64,000 nt of DNA from an uncultured Muribaculaceae bacterium (GTDB lineage: Bacteria > Bacteroidota > Bacteroidia > Bacteroidales > Muribaculaceae): NCBI GenBank assembly GCA_905233915.1, contig CAJOFM010000007.1:62001-126000 (forward strand), read 5' to 3'. Below are positions 35,355 through 44,717 of the stretch, one piece after another (within the stretch, counting starts at the first letter, position 1; each line of letters starts with the position of its first letter). The position numbers and the translations under genes were made by a program. The notes below the pieces were generated by a model. It did no database searches and was not told the DNA's origin. It worked only from the letters and a program-made list of their open reading frames with translations.

Positions 35355-36385
35355 TGGAACAGAACAATAATAATCAGCCCATGGCTCTCAAGCCTCTCGA
35401 TTACAAGAATAATCAGCCCGTGCGCTGGTGCCCAGGCTGTGGCGACCACGCTGTGCTCAACGTGTTGCTCAAGGCGATGGCTCAACTGGGGATTCCCCCC
35501 GAGAAAACTGCCGTGATTTCGGGTATCGGTTGCAGTTCGCGTTTGCCTTACTACACCAAGACCTATGCCTTCCACACCATTCATGGCCGTGGTGGTGCCG
35601 TGGCAACCGGTTTCAAGACCGCCAATCCTGAAATGACGGTTTGGCAAATCTCGGGTGATGGTGATTGCCTCGCTATCGGTGGTAACCATTTCATTCATGA
35701 GGTGCGCCGCAACATCGACGTGAACCTGCTGTTGTTGAACAACCGCATCTATGGCTTGACTAAGGGACAGTTCTCTCCCACGAGTGCTCGCGGCTTCAAG
35801 TCCAAATCATCGCCCTATGGCACGACCGAGGATCCTTTTGTGCCTGCCGAGTTGACTTTTGGCGCCCGTGGCACCTTCTTTGCCCGCACCCTCGATGTGG
35901 CCTTGGATATCAGCCAGGAAGTGATGATCGCTGCTGCCGAGCACAAGGGTTGTGCTGTGGTTGAAATCCTGCAGAACTGCATGATCTTCAATAACGGTAT
36001 CCACAACTACATCACCGATCGTGAGAATCGCCCTGACCGCACCATCCATCTCGTTCATGGCGAGAAGATGATTTTCGGCAAGGACAAGAACCGTGGCCTC
36101 GTGCAGGATGGTTTCGGCCTCAAGGCTGTGACTATTGGCGAGGATGGTTACACCATCGACGATGTGCTTGTTCACGACGCACATTGTGAGAGCAACTTCT
36201 TGCATCAGATGCTGGCCAAGATGGACGGCACCGACCTGCCTGTTGCCCTCGGCGTTATCCGCGCTGTCGAGGCTCCCACCTATGAGACCGCAGTTGCCGA
36301 ACAGGTCGAGGAAGCCAAGGCTATGCACGGCTTCACCTGCCTGCATGACGTTATCATGGCTGGTGACACCTGGGAAGTGGAATAA
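35354..36385 (+). CDS. korB: 2-oxoacid:ferredoxin oxidoreductase, beta subunit
   Basis: A 343-residue thiamine-diphosphate subunit. The iron-sulfur and TPP region reads VRWCPGCGDHAVLNVLLK and SGIGCSSRLPYYTKTYAFH; the TPP-magnesium motif is ISGDGDCLAIGGNHFIHEV with NNRIYGLTKGQFSPTS. It partners KorA. A strong hairpin terminator lies 23 bases after the stop. Confidence 0.94.
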   Translation: MEQNNNNQPMALKPLDYKNNQPVRWCPGCGDHAVLNVLLKAMAQLGIPPEKTAVISGIGCSSRLPYYTKTYAFHTIHGRGGAVATGFKTANPEMTVWQISGDGDCLAIGGNHFIHEVRRNIDVNLLLLNNRIYGLTKGQFSPTSARGFKSKSSPYGTTEDPFVPAELTFGARGTFFARTLDVALDISQEVMIAAAEHKGCAVVEILQNCMIFNNGIHNYITDRENRPDRTIHLVHGEKMIFGKDKNRGLVQDGFGLKAVTIGEDGYTIDDVLVHDAHCESNFLHQMLAKMDGTDLPVALGVIRAVEAPTYETAVAEQVEEAKAMHGFTCLHDVIMAGDTWEVE

Positions 36386-36407
36386 TCCTTCCAATACCAT
36401 ATTAAAT

Positions 36408-36444
36408 AATCAGGCGACCTCTTGCGGGGTCGCCTGATTTGTTT
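36408..36444. terminator. Terminator of korAB
   Basis: AATCAGGCGACC pairs with GGTCGCCTGATT around TCTTGCGG, followed by TGTTT. Symmetric enough to serve the minus-strand gene as well. Confidence 0.85.
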
Positions 36445-36449
36445 CTAAA

Positions 36450-36477
36450 AGCTAACTGTTAATAGCTGATAGCTTAC
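36450..36477. repeat. Heptad array ending at the 385-residue cargo stop
   Basis: Four plus-strand units AGCTAAC, TGTTAAT, AGCTGAT and AGCTTAC at exact 7-base spacing; the last contains the stop codon (36474-36476). The gene strand reads TAAGCTA, TCAGCTA, TTAACAG, TTAGCTT, giving stops in several frames. Confidence 0.7.
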
Positions 36478-37631
36478 TTCACAACCTTAACGGCGCTAGT
36501 GGTGCCGTCGGTGAAGGTGGTCACCATGATGGTCAGACCATTGGCCTGCTGCATCTCCTGGCCAGCCAGGTTGAAGTAGCGTACGCTTGCAACGGTCTTG
36601 CCAGCAAAGAGCTCCTCAACGTCAACCATCTTGGATACGGTGAAGCCGTCCCAGATGTGGTCGCTCTCGGTCTTGCCCGGGGCGATAGCATAAGCCTCGA
36701 TCATATAGGTGCCCTCCTCGTCAAAGTTCAGCTGGCCGGTGTACTCCATCCACTCGCCATATACATACTCGCCGTCAACCAAGATGCCAACACGATAGTA
36801 AATGGTGCTGGGCTCAGTCTCGATCAGATCTACGGTGTAGGCGTTGTAGTACAGGTTGCCGTCGTTGAAAACGTAGTTCTCCTTAGCGCTGCTGGGAGCA
36901 TCGGTCTTGCTACCAGGCTCGGTGCCTTCATCATAGTTGTAACCGATTCTTGTTACGGGAAGATCAACATTGGTGCCGCAGCCCAGCATAGCGGTTGCAT
37001 CGGGGAAGTCATTACCCATGGCATAGTCAACGAAGCTGGTCCAGTTGTCGGTGTAGGTCATAGCCTTGCTGCGGATGCCTGAGCTGTAGAAGGGAGCGTA
37101 GTCGCTGCCCATGGTGCAGTTGTCGTCGTCTTGAGCGTCAAAGACCATGGTAATAAGCAGGCTCTTGCCAGGAGTGAAAGCAAAAGGCTCAAAATCAAAG
37201 TTCAAGCAAACGTCCTCGCCATAGTAATCGAGCATGTCAATGTTGAATTCCATCTCCTTGACAGGCTGGTCGAAGGTGAAGAATTGCTTAACGCCTTCAT
37301 CGTTAACTGCGAACTCTGTAGCATCAACTTCCTGCAGATAAATCTTCACGTCGCGGAAAATCTCCTCGAATGTCTCACAGTGGAACCAGAAATCCAGAGA
37401 TTTGATTCTCACGTTCTGCTTGCCGTTCATGTCGGCCAACAGGTCGGGAGTGTAAAGCATCTGGGCACCAGTGTGAGCCACATAGAAGGTGGTCGGTGCC
37501 ATGCTGAAGTAAGAACCATCGTAGGTGGAGGCGGTTTCAATGTTGCCCACATTGATCTCAGCATAGTTCTGAGCCTGGGCAGCCATTGTCAGAGCAGCGA
37601 TTGCTGCGAGAATCATGTAAAATTTTTTCAT
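36474..37631 (-). CDS. Secreted protein with type IX C-terminal signal (385 residues)
   Basis: A signal peptide (MKKFYMILAAIAALTMAAQA) is followed by about 210 residues of beta-rich sequence (YFSMAPTTFYVAHTGAQMLY; VRIKSLDFWFHCETFEEIF) that I do not recognise. Then comes a module of the chitobiase/hexosaminidase C-terminal type (PSTIYYRVGILVDGEYVYGE to YMIEAYAIAPGKTESDHIWD). The last 45 residues are a type IX tail (VRYFNLAGQEMQQANGLTIM to AVKVVK). The module and tail are nearly identical to those of the 323-residue protein at 42105. Probably exported to the cell surface; function unknown. Confidence 0.8.
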   Translation of the reverse strand: MKKFYMILAAIAALTMAAQAQNYAEINVGNIETASTYDGSYFSMAPTTFYVAHTGAQMLYTPDLLADMNGKQNVRIKSLDFWFHCETFEEIFRDVKIYLQEVDATEFAVNDEGVKQFFTFDQPVKEMEFNIDMLDYYGEDVCLNFDFEPFAFTPGKSLLITMVFDAQDDDNCTMGSDYAPFYSSGIRSKAMTYTDNWTSFVDYAMGNDFPDATAMLGCGTNVDLPVTRIGYNYDEGTEPGSKTDAPSSAKENYVFNDGNLYYNAYTVDLIETEPSTIYYRVGILVDGEYVYGEWMEYTGQLNFDEEGTYMIEAYAIAPGKTESDHIWDGFTVSKMVDVEELFAGKTVASVRYFNLAGQEMQQANGLTIMVTTFTDGTTSAVKVVK

Positions 37632-37716
37632 CTTATTAAAAATTTAATGGTTAATATAACTAATTATTGAATGCTAAATGAGCATATAAGTCCCATTATT
37701 TATCGATTATGATGTC

Positions 37717-37748
37717 GCAAAAATAGCAAATAATAATAATTACACAAA
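37717..37748 (-). promoter_or_regulatory. Promoter of the 385-residue cargo gene
   Basis: TTTG (37745-37748), 19 bases, then TATTTTTGC (37717-37725) on the minus strand. Leader about 80 bases. Confidence 0.75.
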
Positions 37749-37779
37749 AAATGGGGTGAAAATTTACCAAAAAACGCAA

Positions 37780-38685
37780 TCATAAGATTGCGTTCAATGT
37801 TCCCATGATGCTGCCCAGCAGGGCGCCGAGCCACACGATTGCCCGTAGTTCCTTTTTCATCACATCTAGGATGATGGCCTCGGCCTCGTCCATGTCCATC
37901 TCGTTGATGCGTTGTTCGATGATGGTGCTGATGTCGATGTCTTGCAGGATGCGTGGCAGGTGTTCGGTAATAATGACGCGGTAGGCATTGATGATGCCGC
38001 CTTTGATTTGGCTGATTTGTTCATCGCGTCCTGTCGTGAGTTGGCTCATGGTCATTCCCATCAGTTGGGCGGACTGGTCCTTGACCAAACTTTCCACCAT
38101 CTGTGCGGAATTGTTTTGTAGGATCTCGTTGATGTGTTTGGCGAGAATCTTCTCGATAGGCTGGGCTACAGCCTGGACGAGCATTTCGGCGCCAAATCTT
38201 CCGGCTAGGCTGTTGCGCGTCTTTTCCATGGCGTGCTCAGTAGCCATGTGGGCTATGTTGTCGCCCATGCTCGTGTCTTGCAGTTTGCCGGTTATGAGTT
38301 TGACGATACCGTCGGTGACGTTACTGCGCATCGCGGCGATATCCTCGTCCGACAGGTAATGGGCCGCAAATTGCTCGATAGTCTCCTCATTGCCTTGTTG
38401 GGTAGTGACAAATACGTCGATGGCATCGATCATTTTGGCGAGCATGTCATCGCTGAGTAGACTTTTCTCGAGCACCTCGCGGTTCATCAGGTTCTCGCTC
38501 ACCGCCTTGCCGATGGCGGCAGCGATGCGCGTTTTCTCCTTGGGGATGATGCCAGGGGTGAACGGCACACGCATGCCCAGGATGTATTTGGCATGGTGTG
38601 GCCTGAACAGCATGCGTATGGCAATGTCATTGGTGATATAGCCAATCACAGCCCCCACGGCAGGACCTATGAAATAATGATACAT
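37780..38685 (-). CDS. DUF445 family membrane protein
   Basis: A 301-residue protein with terminal membrane segments (YHYFIGPAVGAVIGYITNDI at the start and IVWLGALLGSIMGTLNAIL at the end) and a long helical middle. NDIAIRMLFRPHHAKYILGM and VPFTPGIIPKEKTRIAAAIG are hallmarks of DUF445. The family's job is not known. It follows lolA by 34 bases and may share the transcript. Confidence 0.85.
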   Translation of the reverse strand: MYHYFIGPAVGAVIGYITNDIAIRMLFRPHHAKYILGMRVPFTPGIIPKEKTRIAAAIGKAVSENLMNREVLEKSLLSDDMLAKMIDAIDVFVTTQQGNEETIEQFAAHYLSDEDIAAMRSNVTDGIVKLITGKLQDTSMGDNIAHMATEHAMEKTRNSLAGRFGAEMLVQAVAQPIEKILAKHINEILQNNSAQMVESLVKDQSAQLMGMTMSQLTTGRDEQISQIKGGIINAYRVIITEHLPRILQDIDISTIIEQRINEMDMDEAEAIILDVMKKELRAIVWLGALLGSIMGTLNAIL

Positions 38686-38719
38686 GATCAGTTTGCAGTT
38701 TTCAAACCAAAAATCCCGA

Positions 38720-39334
38720 TTACCTCAAGTCCACAATCTGGGTACCTGCAGGCACCTGCGATTTGTCAAAATTGAATGTGGAGGCAGGCAATGACTTGTG
38801 TTTGTAGCCAGTTATCTTGACGAAATAGACGCTCTTGTCGCTCATGTCAAAACGGGCCGTGCGCAGCAGGGACGTCTTCTCATCGAAGTAGAGCCACAGG
38901 GTCTTGATACTGTCTTTTTTCTTCTTGGGGGTGAGTTTGATGACGTAGGTGTTGGCCGTCTTCGTCTTGGCCTTCTTCATGTTGAAGTTGGTCTTGAAAT
39001 GGCTGGCTGCGGCAATGGGGTTGGTCATCTGCAACTCGTCGGCAGTGGGCGAGGTAATGTTGACCTCACTGGTAACGGGTGACCATGACCACTGTGTTTT
39101 TCCATCATACCAGCACTTGGCCTCGGGAGAGATGATACGGAACTTGTTGCCCTGCATGGCAATGGTGCCATTGCTGGTGCCCTGATTAGAAGTGATGCTG
39201 TAATTGGCCGTCACGCCACCACTGGCGTTGATGGCTGCCACGCACTTGTCGAGCATGGCAGTGGGTGTTTGAGCCATCACGATGATAGCGGTCAAAGCCA
39301 TAAGAATAGCTGAAATGATTCTTTTTGATCTCAT
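38720..39334 (-). CDS. lolA: LolA-like outer-membrane lipoprotein carrier
   Basis: From the ATG at 39334 the protein is about 204 residues with signal peptide MRSKRIISAILMALTAIIVM and cleavage near AQTPTA. A frame upstream to 39391 runs into the ftsK terminator region and is not credible. The LolA-type half-barrel is seen in ANYSITSNQGTSNGTIAMQG, EAKCWYDGKTQWSWSPVTSE and SLPASTFNFDKSQVPAG. LolA carries lipoproteins across the periplasm. The ftsK-lolA order is common in Bacteroidales. Sequence match is by pattern, so moderate certainty. Confidence 0.82.
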   Translation of the reverse strand: MRSKRIISAILMALTAIIVMAQTPTAMLDKCVAAINASGGVTANYSITSNQGTSNGTIAMQGNKFRIISPEAKCWYDGKTQWSWSPVTSEVNITSPTADELQMTNPIAAASHFKTNFNMKKAKTKTANTYVIKLTPKKKKDSIKTLWLYFDEKTSLLRTARFDMSDKSVYFVKITGYKHKSLPASTFNFDKSQVPAGTQIVDLR

Positions 39335-39399
39335 TGTAGTCTTCGTTGTGTTATTATGATTCTCCAGAGTTTCCGGATTATCTGAAATCAACAGATAGC

Positions 39400-39433
39400 A
39401 AAAAGAATGCCAACCTGTGGCAGGGTGGCACTC
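39400..39433 (-). terminator. Terminator of ftsK
   Basis: On the minus strand GAGTGCCA pairs with TGGCATTC (one G-T pair) around an inner CC/GG pair and loop, then TTTTT. It lies 13 bases after the ftsK stop, so lolA may need another start or leaky read-through. Confidence 0.75.
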
Positions 39434-39445
39434 TTGTGATGCGGT

Positions 39446-41938
39446 CTAGCTGAACAGTTGGTCAATATCCATGGGGCTAACGAGCACCTGACGGGGCTTA
39501 CTGCCTTGGGCAGGACCCACGATGCCGGCATGTTCCATCTGGTCCATCAGGCGGCCGGCTCGGTTATAACCGATCTCGTAACGGCGTTGCAGCGACGAGG
39601 TGCTGGCGGTGTTGCTCATGACGACAAACTTCACTGCCTCTTCAAACAGCGGGTCACGGTCCTTGACGTTGCCCACATTGGCATCGCCGCTGCCGCCCTC
39701 GTCCTTGCCCACATACTCGGGCAGCATGTAGGGCTCCTCGTGATTGATGTCACGGTCCTTGTCCTCCTGATCCTTGATGAAGTCGCTGATGCGTACAATA
39801 TCGGGCGTATCGACAAACGGGCATTGCAAGCGGGTCAATTCACCGTCAATCTGGAACAGCATGTCGCCGCGGCCAATCAGTTGCTGTGCACCGGTGCGGT
39901 CAATGATGATCTGGCTGTCGATGCGCTGTGCCACGGCAAAGGCGATGCGGCCAGGGAAGTTACCCTTAATCAGACCGGTAATCACCTTGGACGACGGGCG
40001 CTGAGTGGCGATAATCATGTGGATACCCACGGCACGCGCCTTCTGGGCGATGCGCACGAGCGGCGTTTCCACCTCCTTGCCGGCGGTCATGATCATATCG
40101 CTGAACTCGTCGATAATACCCACGATGTAGGGCATGTATTGATATTTCTTCTCGCCATGTTCGTCGCGCACCTCGCGCAGTTCACGGCGCCACATCTCGT
40201 TGTAGTCGCTCACGTTGCGCACCCTTACTTCCTCGAACACCCTATAGCGGTTTTCCATCTCCTGCACAAGGCAGTTCAAGGTCTTGATGACGCGGTCGGT
40301 GTCGGTGATGATGGCTTTTTCTTCACCGGGAGCCTTGGCAAAGAAGTATTTCTCCAGGTCGGCATACACGCTGAACTCAACGCGCTTGGGGTCCACAAGG
40401 ACGAACTTGAGTTCCGACGGTCCCTTCTTGTACAACAAGGACGTGATGATGGCGTTAAGTCCAACCGACTTACCCTTACCAGTGGCACCGGCGACAAGCA
40501 GGTGGGGCATCTTGGTCAAGTCGGCGATGAACACCTCATTGCTGACGGTGCAACCCAAGCACATGGGCAGCTTGGCGCGGCTTTTCTGGAAGGCCTCTGA
40601 AGCCAGCACCTCGCGCATGGGCACAACCTGCGGGTCGCGGTTGGGCACTTCGATGCCGATGGTTCCCTTACCAGGCATGGGGGCGATGATGCGGATGCCC
40701 AGGGCGGCAAGGCTCAAGGCGATATCATCCTCAAGGCCGCGGATCTTGTTAACGCGCACACCATCTTGCGGCACGATCTCAAACAGGGTAACAGTGGGTC
40801 CCACGTGCACCATGATTTCCTTGATCTCGATGCCATATTTACTCAGCGTTTCCCGGATGCGTTCCTTGTTTTCGTCCTGCTCCTGCTTATCCACGCTGTT
40901 GGGGTTCATGCGGATGTCCTGAAGCAAGTCTAGGGTGGGGAAGCGGTAGTGACGGTATTCACCAGTGGGGTCATGAGGGTTGCTCACATCAGTGCTGGCC
41001 GTAATGGGCTTCAGGCGAGCGGTCTCACCATTGTCTGCTGCCACTGGCTTATTAGCCTTTTTGGGCCTCGAGATGCGGCTCAAGCGGGACGATGGCTCCT
41101 GACTGGTCTTGGGCTCTTCGGCCGTTTTGCGCTCAGCGCCCAAGAAGGTGGACTGTCCAGGTTCGCTGATAACCTTCTCAGATTCCTCCTTGCTGCGGTT
41201 GCGTTTATTCTCAATACCCCGCTGCACCTGCTTGTAAAGGGCGGTGAGTGTCTGATAGGTGAGGAAGACCCACAACAGGAAAATGATAAAGTTGACAGCA
41301 GCCATGCCAAAGCCGCCAAACAATCCCAACAACCACTTGTTGGCATAGAAGCCGAAGTAGCCTCCCAATGGGAAGAAGGTGATCGGTTTCATGAAATAGG
41401 TAGCGGCTCCAACGATCATCGAGAAGGTGAAGATGCTGAAGAGGCAGACAAACGTATAGGAGAAGAAATGAGTTCTCTTTCCCTTGCGCACGAGTCTCAT
41501 GCCCAGCGTGATGAACCATGCCACGATGATAAATGCGGCAACACCCACACCGCTCGAGATGAAGAAGTCACTCAGCGAGGCACCGACTGCAGCACCGGCA
41601 TTGCGGATCTGGTCGGGTACCTGGGCGTTCTCGATCATCGAGTAGTTAAGGATGCGGTTTTGGTCACTCATGCCTGCCGACAGGAAATAGGACAGGAACG
41701 AGATCAACAGATAGATACCTATCAGCAACATGACACAACCGGCTCCTAGCCTGAATTGGCCATTCTGGAAAAACGCCAGAAAGCGTTGCCATTTGGTCAC
41801 ATTTTCATTGTTGATGGCCTCCTCGGCTTCACGTCGCTTGAGGTAGTCCTCGGATTTCTTCACAGAACTGATATCAGGACCGTAATAGCTCTGATTCTCA
41901 GTTGCTTTCTTATTGGGTTTATTCTTTTTCTTGCTCAT
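39446..41938 (-). CDS. ftsK: DNA translocase FtsK/SpoIIIE
   Basis: An 830-residue septal DNA pump. Four membrane helices lie at about residues 58-230 (LGAGCVMLLIGIYLLISFLS; VAAFIIVAWFITLGM). A low-complexity linker with SRPKKANKPVAADNG follows. The motor has Walker A HLLVAGATGKGKSVGLNAII, FVLVDPKRVEFSVY and Walker B IVGIIDEFSDMIMTAGKE. The C-terminal gamma winged helix (SLQRRYEIGYNRAGRLMDQM) recognises polar DNA signals. It moves chromosomes through the closing septum. Confidence 0.96.
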   Translation of the reverse strand: MSKKKNKPNKKATENQSYYGPDISSVKKSEDYLKRREAEEAINNENVTKWQRFLAFFQNGQFRLGAGCVMLLIGIYLLISFLSYFLSAGMSDQNRILNYSMIENAQVPDQIRNAGAAVGASLSDFFISSGVGVAAFIIVAWFITLGMRLVRKGKRTHFFSYTFVCLFSIFTFSMIVGAATYFMKPITFFPLGGYFGFYANKWLLGLFGGFGMAAVNFIIFLLWVFLTYQTLTALYKQVQRGIENKRNRSKEESEKVISEPGQSTFLGAERKTAEEPKTSQEPSSRLSRISRPKKANKPVAADNGETARLKPITASTDVSNPHDPTGEYRHYRFPTLDLLQDIRMNPNSVDKQEQDENKERIRETLSKYGIEIKEIMVHVGPTVTLFEIVPQDGVRVNKIRGLEDDIALSLAALGIRIIAPMPGKGTIGIEVPNRDPQVVPMREVLASEAFQKSRAKLPMCLGCTVSNEVFIADLTKMPHLLVAGATGKGKSVGLNAIITSLLYKKGPSELKFVLVDPKRVEFSVYADLEKYFFAKAPGEEKAIITDTDRVIKTLNCLVQEMENRYRVFEEVRVRNVSDYNEMWRRELREVRDEHGEKKYQYMPYIVGIIDEFSDMIMTAGKEVETPLVRIAQKARAVGIHMIIATQRPSSKVITGLIKGNFPGRIAFAVAQRIDSQIIIDRTGAQQLIGRGDMLFQIDGELTRLQCPFVDTPDIVRISDFIKDQEDKDRDINHEEPYMLPEYVGKDEGGSGDANVGNVKDRDPLFEEAVKFVVMSNTASTSSLQRRYEIGYNRAGRLMDQMEHAGIVGPAQGSKPRQVLVSPMDIDQLFS

Positions 41939-41964
41939 TGTCGTTTGCTATCGATTTGGGGCTT

Positions 41965-41994
41965 CAAAGTTACAAAATAAAATCGGTTTACAAA
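41965..41994 (-). promoter_or_regulatory. Promoter of ftsK
   Basis: TTTG (41991-41994), 18 bases, then TAACTTTG (41965-41972) on the minus strand, 27 bases before the ATG. Confidence 0.7.
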
Positions 41995-42043
41995 CGCAAA
42001 TCCAAAACTTTTTTTCACGATTTTACACTTTTTATAGAAAACG

Positions 42044-42075
42044 AAACCAGATGGCCGTTTTGGCCACCTGGTTTT
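42044..42075 (-). terminator. Terminator of the 323-residue cargo gene
   Basis: AAACCAG-a-TGGCC pairs with GGCCA-c-CTGGTTT around GTTTT; on the minus strand the stem ends in a T-rich run. Confidence 0.8.
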
Positions 42076-42104
42076 GTGGATTCAAATGATATTGACAGGA
42101 TAAT

Positions 42105-43076
42105 TTACTTCACAACCTTAACGGCGTTGGTGGTGCCGTCGGTGAAGGTGGTAACCATGATGGTTACACCATTAGCCTGCTGCATCTCCTGACCCATCAG
42201 GTTGAAGTAGCGCACGTTAGCCACGGTCTTGCCAGCGAAGAGCTCCTCAACGTCAACCATCTTGGATACGGTGAAGCCGTCCCAGATGTGGTCGCTCTCG
42301 GCCTTGCCCTCGGCGACAGCATAAGCCTCGATCATGTAGGTGCCCTCATCGTCGAAGTTCAGCTCACCGGTGTACTCCATCCACTCGCCATAGACATAGT
42401 CACCGTCAACCAGGACACCAACACGGTAGTAAATGGTGCTGGGCTCGGTCGGGATCAGAGTGACGGTGTAAGCGTTGTAATACAGGTTACCGTCGTTGTA
42501 AACGTAGTTCTCCTTAGCGCTGCTGGGAGCGTCGGTCTTCTCGGTGGGATCAACGGGAGTCACGGGATCATCCTCGCCAATGATGTACACAGTGATCTGA
42601 TCAACACGCACTTGATGGTTGCTGGCAATCAGGGCGGCAGCAATAGCATGCTCATAGTACATGTCGGACATGGTCTCAGGAATCTCGATTTCAGTATCTA
42701 CCCAAGTGCCAATATAGCCATCAAAGGTATATTCACCCCTGAAATCTTCAAGTTCGTTGGTGAAACCGGCAGGACCATAATCGTCATAGTCTTCACCGAG
42801 ACAGCTAACCTCAATCATTGAGATGCCAGGATTATTCACATGGGTTTCAGGAACATCCATCAACTCAACGGTCATCGTTTCGTTCTTGTAAATGCGGATG
42901 TGGTTCTTCTTGGCCATACCGTTGGTTACGCTTACGCGGATACCATCTTTCTCAACAGAATAAGCGTCAGCAGCGGTCATCTCGGTGAAGTCCGAGGGAT
43001 AGATGGTCACAACACGGTCGGCCATGGCGTTACCAGCCATCAACAGAGCAACGAGAGCAAAGAGTAATTTCTTCAT
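42105..43076 (-). CDS. Secreted protein with type IX C-terminal signal (323 residues)
   Basis: A signal peptide (MKKLLFALVALLMAGNAMA) precedes about 155 residues of beta sequence (VVTIYPSDFTEMTAADAYSV; EYTFDGYIGTWVDTEIEI) with no family I can name. A link VTPVDPTEKTDAPSSAKEN leads into the same chitobiase-C-terminal-like module and type IX tail (VRYFNLMGQEMQQANGVTIM to AVKVVK) as in the 385-residue protein at 36474. The two share roughly 430 bases of nearly identical DNA. Likely a surface or secreted protein of unknown function. Confidence 0.8.
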   Translation of the reverse strand: MKKLLFALVALLMAGNAMADRVVTIYPSDFTEMTAADAYSVEKDGIRVSVTNGMAKKNHIRIYKNETMTVELMDVPETHVNNPGISMIEVSCLGEDYDDYGPAGFTNELEDFRGEYTFDGYIGTWVDTEIEIPETMSDMYYEHAIAAALIASNHQVRVDQITVYIIGEDDPVTPVDPTEKTDAPSSAKENYVYNDGNLYYNAYTVTLIPTEPSTIYYRVGVLVDGDYVYGEWMEYTGELNFDDEGTYMIEAYAVAEGKAESDHIWDGFTVSKMVDVEELFAGKTVANVRYFNLMGQEMQQANGVTIMVTTFTDGTTNAVKVVK

Positions 43077-43144
43077 AATGATTTGATAGTTTAGTAGTTA
43101 ATAATTATAGAAATAATACTGTAAGTGTTTCTATGAAATCAATT

Positions 43145-43153
43145 GCAAATTTA
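43145..43153 (-). promoter_or_regulatory. -7 box for the 323-residue cargo gene
   Basis: TAAATTTGC on the minus strand, 69 bases before the ATG. A TTTG lies 14 bases further up, closer than ideal. Confidence 0.45.
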
Positions 43154-43232
43154 CAATAATAAATCAGCAAAGACTACTGAACCCGATTAATTAATAATAA
43201 TTAACAGAAAGGCTCCCTGAAGTCGTAGGCTA

Positions 43233-44717
43233 TCAGTCTTTTTTCCAGAAGGAGCGGGTGAAGATGACAAGAACGGTGAACAATTCGAGGCGTCCCACCA
43301 TCATCTCAAATGCCAAAACCCATTTGGCTCCGGGGTGCAGCACAACCCATGAGCTACTGGGGCCTGTAATACCATGACCGATGCCCACGTTACTGATGGC
43401 CGACATGGATGTGTACATCGCATCAAAAACGGGCACGTTGTAGAAAGTGAGGTATAAGGCTACAACCATGATAATCAGGATGTAAACCGTGAAGAAAGTG
43501 TTCACCTTGCTCACTAAGTGAGAGGGTACGGGTTTGCCGTCGATGTGAACTGCGCGCACCGAGTTGGTGTGTAACACGCGATAGAACTCGTTGGCCGTAT
43601 GCTTGAGCAGAACGATGAGACGGTCCATCTTGGCACCGCCCGAGGTTGAACCCGCCATACCGCCAAAGAACATCATCACCATCAGGATGACCGTGACAAA
43701 TTCACCGCTGTCCTCATAGTCAAAGGTCGAGAAACCGGTTGACGTAATGGCCGATAGCGTGTCGAACGCTCCGTAGATAAAGCGGTCAGTATTGTTGTCA
43801 AGGAAACCACGGTAAATCATGTAAGCAAAGATGGCCACAGTTGTGATCAACGTGGTCATGCAATACCACCTGAGGGTGTTGTTGCTGATGATGCGCTTGA
43901 AGTTGCCGCGTATTGTGGCGGCAATTATCGAGAAACTGATACCGCCAATAAACATGAAGATGATGACCACAATAAACACATAACTCGATTGCCAGTAGTC
44001 AAGACCGATGTTCTTGGTGGAATAACCTCCAGTCGAGGTCGTGGTCATCGCATGGCACACGGCATCAAACCAATCCATTGGTCCCACATACAGCAGGATA
44101 GTGAGCAGGGCCGTGAGTCCTATATAAATGAGCCACAAGTCCTTGGCGGTCTGACTCACGCGCGGACGCAGTCGCTCATGTGTGATACCTGTTACCTCGG
44201 CATTGAATAGGGCGATACCGCCTTTCTGGTTCAGCATGGGGAGGACAGCTAGCGTGAACAGGATGATTCCCATACCGCCAATCCATTGAGTCATAGCGCG
44301 CCAGAACAGCACTCCGTGAGGAATCTCTTCCACATAAGGGATGACGCTTGAACCCGTAGTGGTAAAGCCCGCCATGGTCTCAAAGAAGGCATCGGTAACA
44401 TTATCTAATGTGTTGGTGAACAAGTAGGGCAGCATGCCAAATAGCGAGAAGAATACCCAAATGATGCTTGTGAGCATCAGGCCCTCACGCTTGTGCATCG
44501 AGGTGCTGTGGGGATGTATGCCAAATGCCATGATGGCACCTGCACCAGCAGTGATGGCGACGCTATAGATGAACGCTCGCAATGAGGCGGTCTCGTCATA
44601 TATCCATGACACTCCGAGTGGTAGCAGCATGAAGGCTGCTTCGATGAGAAGCAGCAAGCCCTGTACCCTCAATACAATGGCGAAGTTGATATTCTGGTTG
44701 GCACGCTTGCGCATCAC
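43233..44717 (-). CDS. trkH: Potassium uptake channel subunit TrkH
   Basis: A 494-residue membrane protein with about ten helices. The four pore-loop filters of the TrkH/KtrB family are seen: AGFTTTGSSVI, ATTTSTGGYST, SAITSTGFSTF and SAISNVGIGHG. The N-terminus (VLRVQGLLLLIEAAFMLLPL) and the end (FEMMVGRLELFTVLVIFTRS) are typical. It conducts potassium inward across the inner membrane. The start overlaps the trkA stop by 4 bases. Confidence 0.95.
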   Translation of the reverse strand: MMRKRANQNINFAIVLRVQGLLLLIEAAFMLLPLGVSWIYDETASLRAFIYSVAITAGAGAIMAFGIHPHSTSMHKREGLMLTSIIWVFFSLFGMLPYLFTNTLDNVTDAFFETMAGFTTTGSSVIPYVEEIPHGVLFWRAMTQWIGGMGIILFTLAVLPMLNQKGGIALFNAEVTGITHERLRPRVSQTAKDLWLIYIGLTALLTILLYVGPMDWFDAVCHAMTTTSTGGYSTKNIGLDYWQSSYVFIVVIIFMFIGGISFSIIAATIRGNFKRIISNNTLRWYCMTTLITTVAIFAYMIYRGFLDNNTDRFIYGAFDTLSAITSTGFSTFDYEDSGEFVTVILMVMMFFGGMAGSTSGGAKMDRLIVLLKHTANEFYRVLHTNSVRAVHIDGKPVPSHLVSKVNTFFTVYILIIMVVALYLTFYNVPVFDAMYTSMSAISNVGIGHGITGPSSSWVVLHPGAKWVLAFEMMVGRLELFTVLVIFTRSFWKKD

